Positions 19,837-20,509 of a stretch of DNA of 20,509 nucleotides are shown here, piece by piece. The stretch lies in the IMG/VR virus record IMGVR_UViG_3300050821_003166, positions 1-20,509 of that record, one strand, 5' to 3'. The notes under the pieces were generated by a model that did not search any database, was not told the DNA's origin, and worked only from the letters and a program-made list of their open reading frames with translations. The DNA comes from a virus. Position 1 is the first letter of the stretch; every line of letters starts with the position of its first letter. The position numbers and the translations under genes are program-made.

Positions 19837-20509
19837 TCACACGTACACCCGAACGCGTTTCTCTTTGTAGTCTTCCTCACACACGCAGCCAGGATGGAAC
19901 GGCGGCCCGTCGTCGCCCGATGGGTATACGTCGTCTGCGTCGATGTACCCAGCCTCGATGTTATCCTCACATGGCTCGCACGGGCCCGAGGCAGACGCGC
20001 CCTCGGTCACTCGCTTGACGAGCGTCGTATCGTAATAATACTCTCCGCGTGCCTCATCGAACCGGCAACCGAGCGATTCCAGCGTAGCGTTCGCCAGCTT
20101 GAGCGCGGCCTCGATCACAGCCTTAGGGTCGTCTTCGTTCGCCCGGTTGATTAGCTTCGCCGAAACCATCCAATGCAGGAATGCGGGCTGGCCCTTGTCG
20201 CCGCCGTTATACGGCCCGTAGTTGTCTGGCCGGTCCGTGTCGAAGTGAGCAACCGCGCCGTGGCTGAAATGGAATTTATCGCCCTCGCCAGATTCGAGCA
20301 GCCACGCTGCCAGCCGGTTGATGAGCTTGCCGTGTGAGACTACCAGAACTTCCTCACCATCCGGGAGTGCCTTCGCCTGCTTTACGATCCGCTTCCACGC
20401 CGCCTCCGGTCCGCCGTGCGGACCCAGCGCCGGGTCGCGAACCACCTCCACGTCGAAGGCTTCCGCGATCGGCTCCGCGGTGTGGCGCCCGCGCTTCATG
20501 TCAGAGCAC
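19837..20509 (-). CDS. Partial head-morphogenesis protein: histidine phosphatase-like domain plus Mu gpF-type C-terminus
   Basis: The frame is open through the right edge, so the N-terminus is missing; 223 residues are visible. The first part carries two signatures of the histidine phosphatase (phosphoglycerate-mutase-like) superfamily: SDMKRGRHTAEPIAEAF, equivalent to the 'R(A/G)RQTAE' helix, and EEVLVVSHGKLINRLAAWLL, which holds the second catalytic His. The first 'RHG' motif would lie outside the window. The C-terminal 50 residues hold GPCEPCEDNIEAG, a middle IDADDVYPSGDD and PPFHPGCVCEEDY, the Cys/His pattern of Mu gpF/SPP1 gp7-type minor head proteins, probably metal-binding. These two parts in one chain are unusual. 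Position upstream of the capsid genes fits head morphogenesis. Confidence 0.78.
   Translation of the reverse strand, partial: CSDMKRGRHTAEPIAEAFDVEVVRDPALGPHGGPEAAWKRIVKQAKALPDGEEVLVVSHGKLINRLAAWLLESGEGDKFHFSHGAVAHFDTDRPDNYGPYNGGDKGQPAFLHWMVSAKLINRANEDDPKAVIEAALKLANATLESLGCRFDEARGEYYYDTTLVKRVTEGASASGPCEPCEDNIEAGYIDADDVYPSGDDGPPFHPGCVCEEDYKEKRVRVYV

Noticed and set aside
1-20509. tRNA genes, integrase, attachment sites, transposons
   Set aside because: No cloverleaf-like segment, recombinase motif, or terminal inverted repeat was found on reading both strands. The prophage state therefore cannot be supported from this window.

Overview
The window is the virion-building half of a tailed, dsDNA, siphovirus-type phage or prophage genome in GC-rich DNA. 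No integrase, tRNA, rRNA, attachment site or clear host gene is present, so neither prophage state nor host can be decided. Almost all genes lie on the minus strand and read from the right edge towards the left. Several genes without a Shine-Dalgarno (SD) sequence have a TANNNT box 6-7 nt before the start codon, as in hosts that use many leaderless mRNAs. That narrows the host only weakly.

Layout in transcription order. (1) 20509-19208: 3' part of a head-morphogenesis protein that joins a histidine-phosphatase-like domain to a Mu gpF-type Cys/His tail, then a Gly/Asp-rich 54-aa protein and a membrane/coiled-coil protein. (2) 19291-16434: a cargo ('moron'-like) island. It holds a plus-strand seven-helix membrane protein, a minus-strand set of three small Cys-rich proteins leading into a D12-class DNA adenine methylase, and a plus-strand zinc-finger protein with its own promoter. 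(3) 16432-12952: capsid module of protease/scaffold, decoration protein and major capsid protein. (4) 12869-10746: a signal-peptide-bearing small protein, then connector, head-closure, HK97 gp10-like neck and tail-terminator proteins. (5) 10733-5336: tail tube, tail assembly chaperone with a -1 programmed frameshift, and a 1313-aa tape measure. (6) 5333-1920: tail-tip proteins, a baseplate-hub-like protein and a repeat-containing probable fibre or tip protein. (7) 1863-1: small genes with individual promoters and hairpins, namely a 69-aa protein, a 56-aa helical protein, a 57-aa proline-rich lipoprotein (possible o-spanin), a tandem ribbon-helix-helix regulator, a 191-aa unknown and the start of a holin-like membrane protein. 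This looks like the edge of a lysis/regulatory module.

The structural genes are tightly packed, with stop/start overlaps or gaps of a few bases, and look like one long transcript. Accessory genes carry their own promoters. Two of these (before the ribbon-helix-helix gene at 1057 and the cargo gene at 18562) share nearly the same 30-bp sequence, including the spacer, so one regulator may control both the left-end and cargo genes. The points I rate highest are this shared leaderless promoter/operator, the GGGCCCG frameshift signal, the phosphatase/head-protein fusion, and the methylase whose variable region is built from 42-bp repeats.
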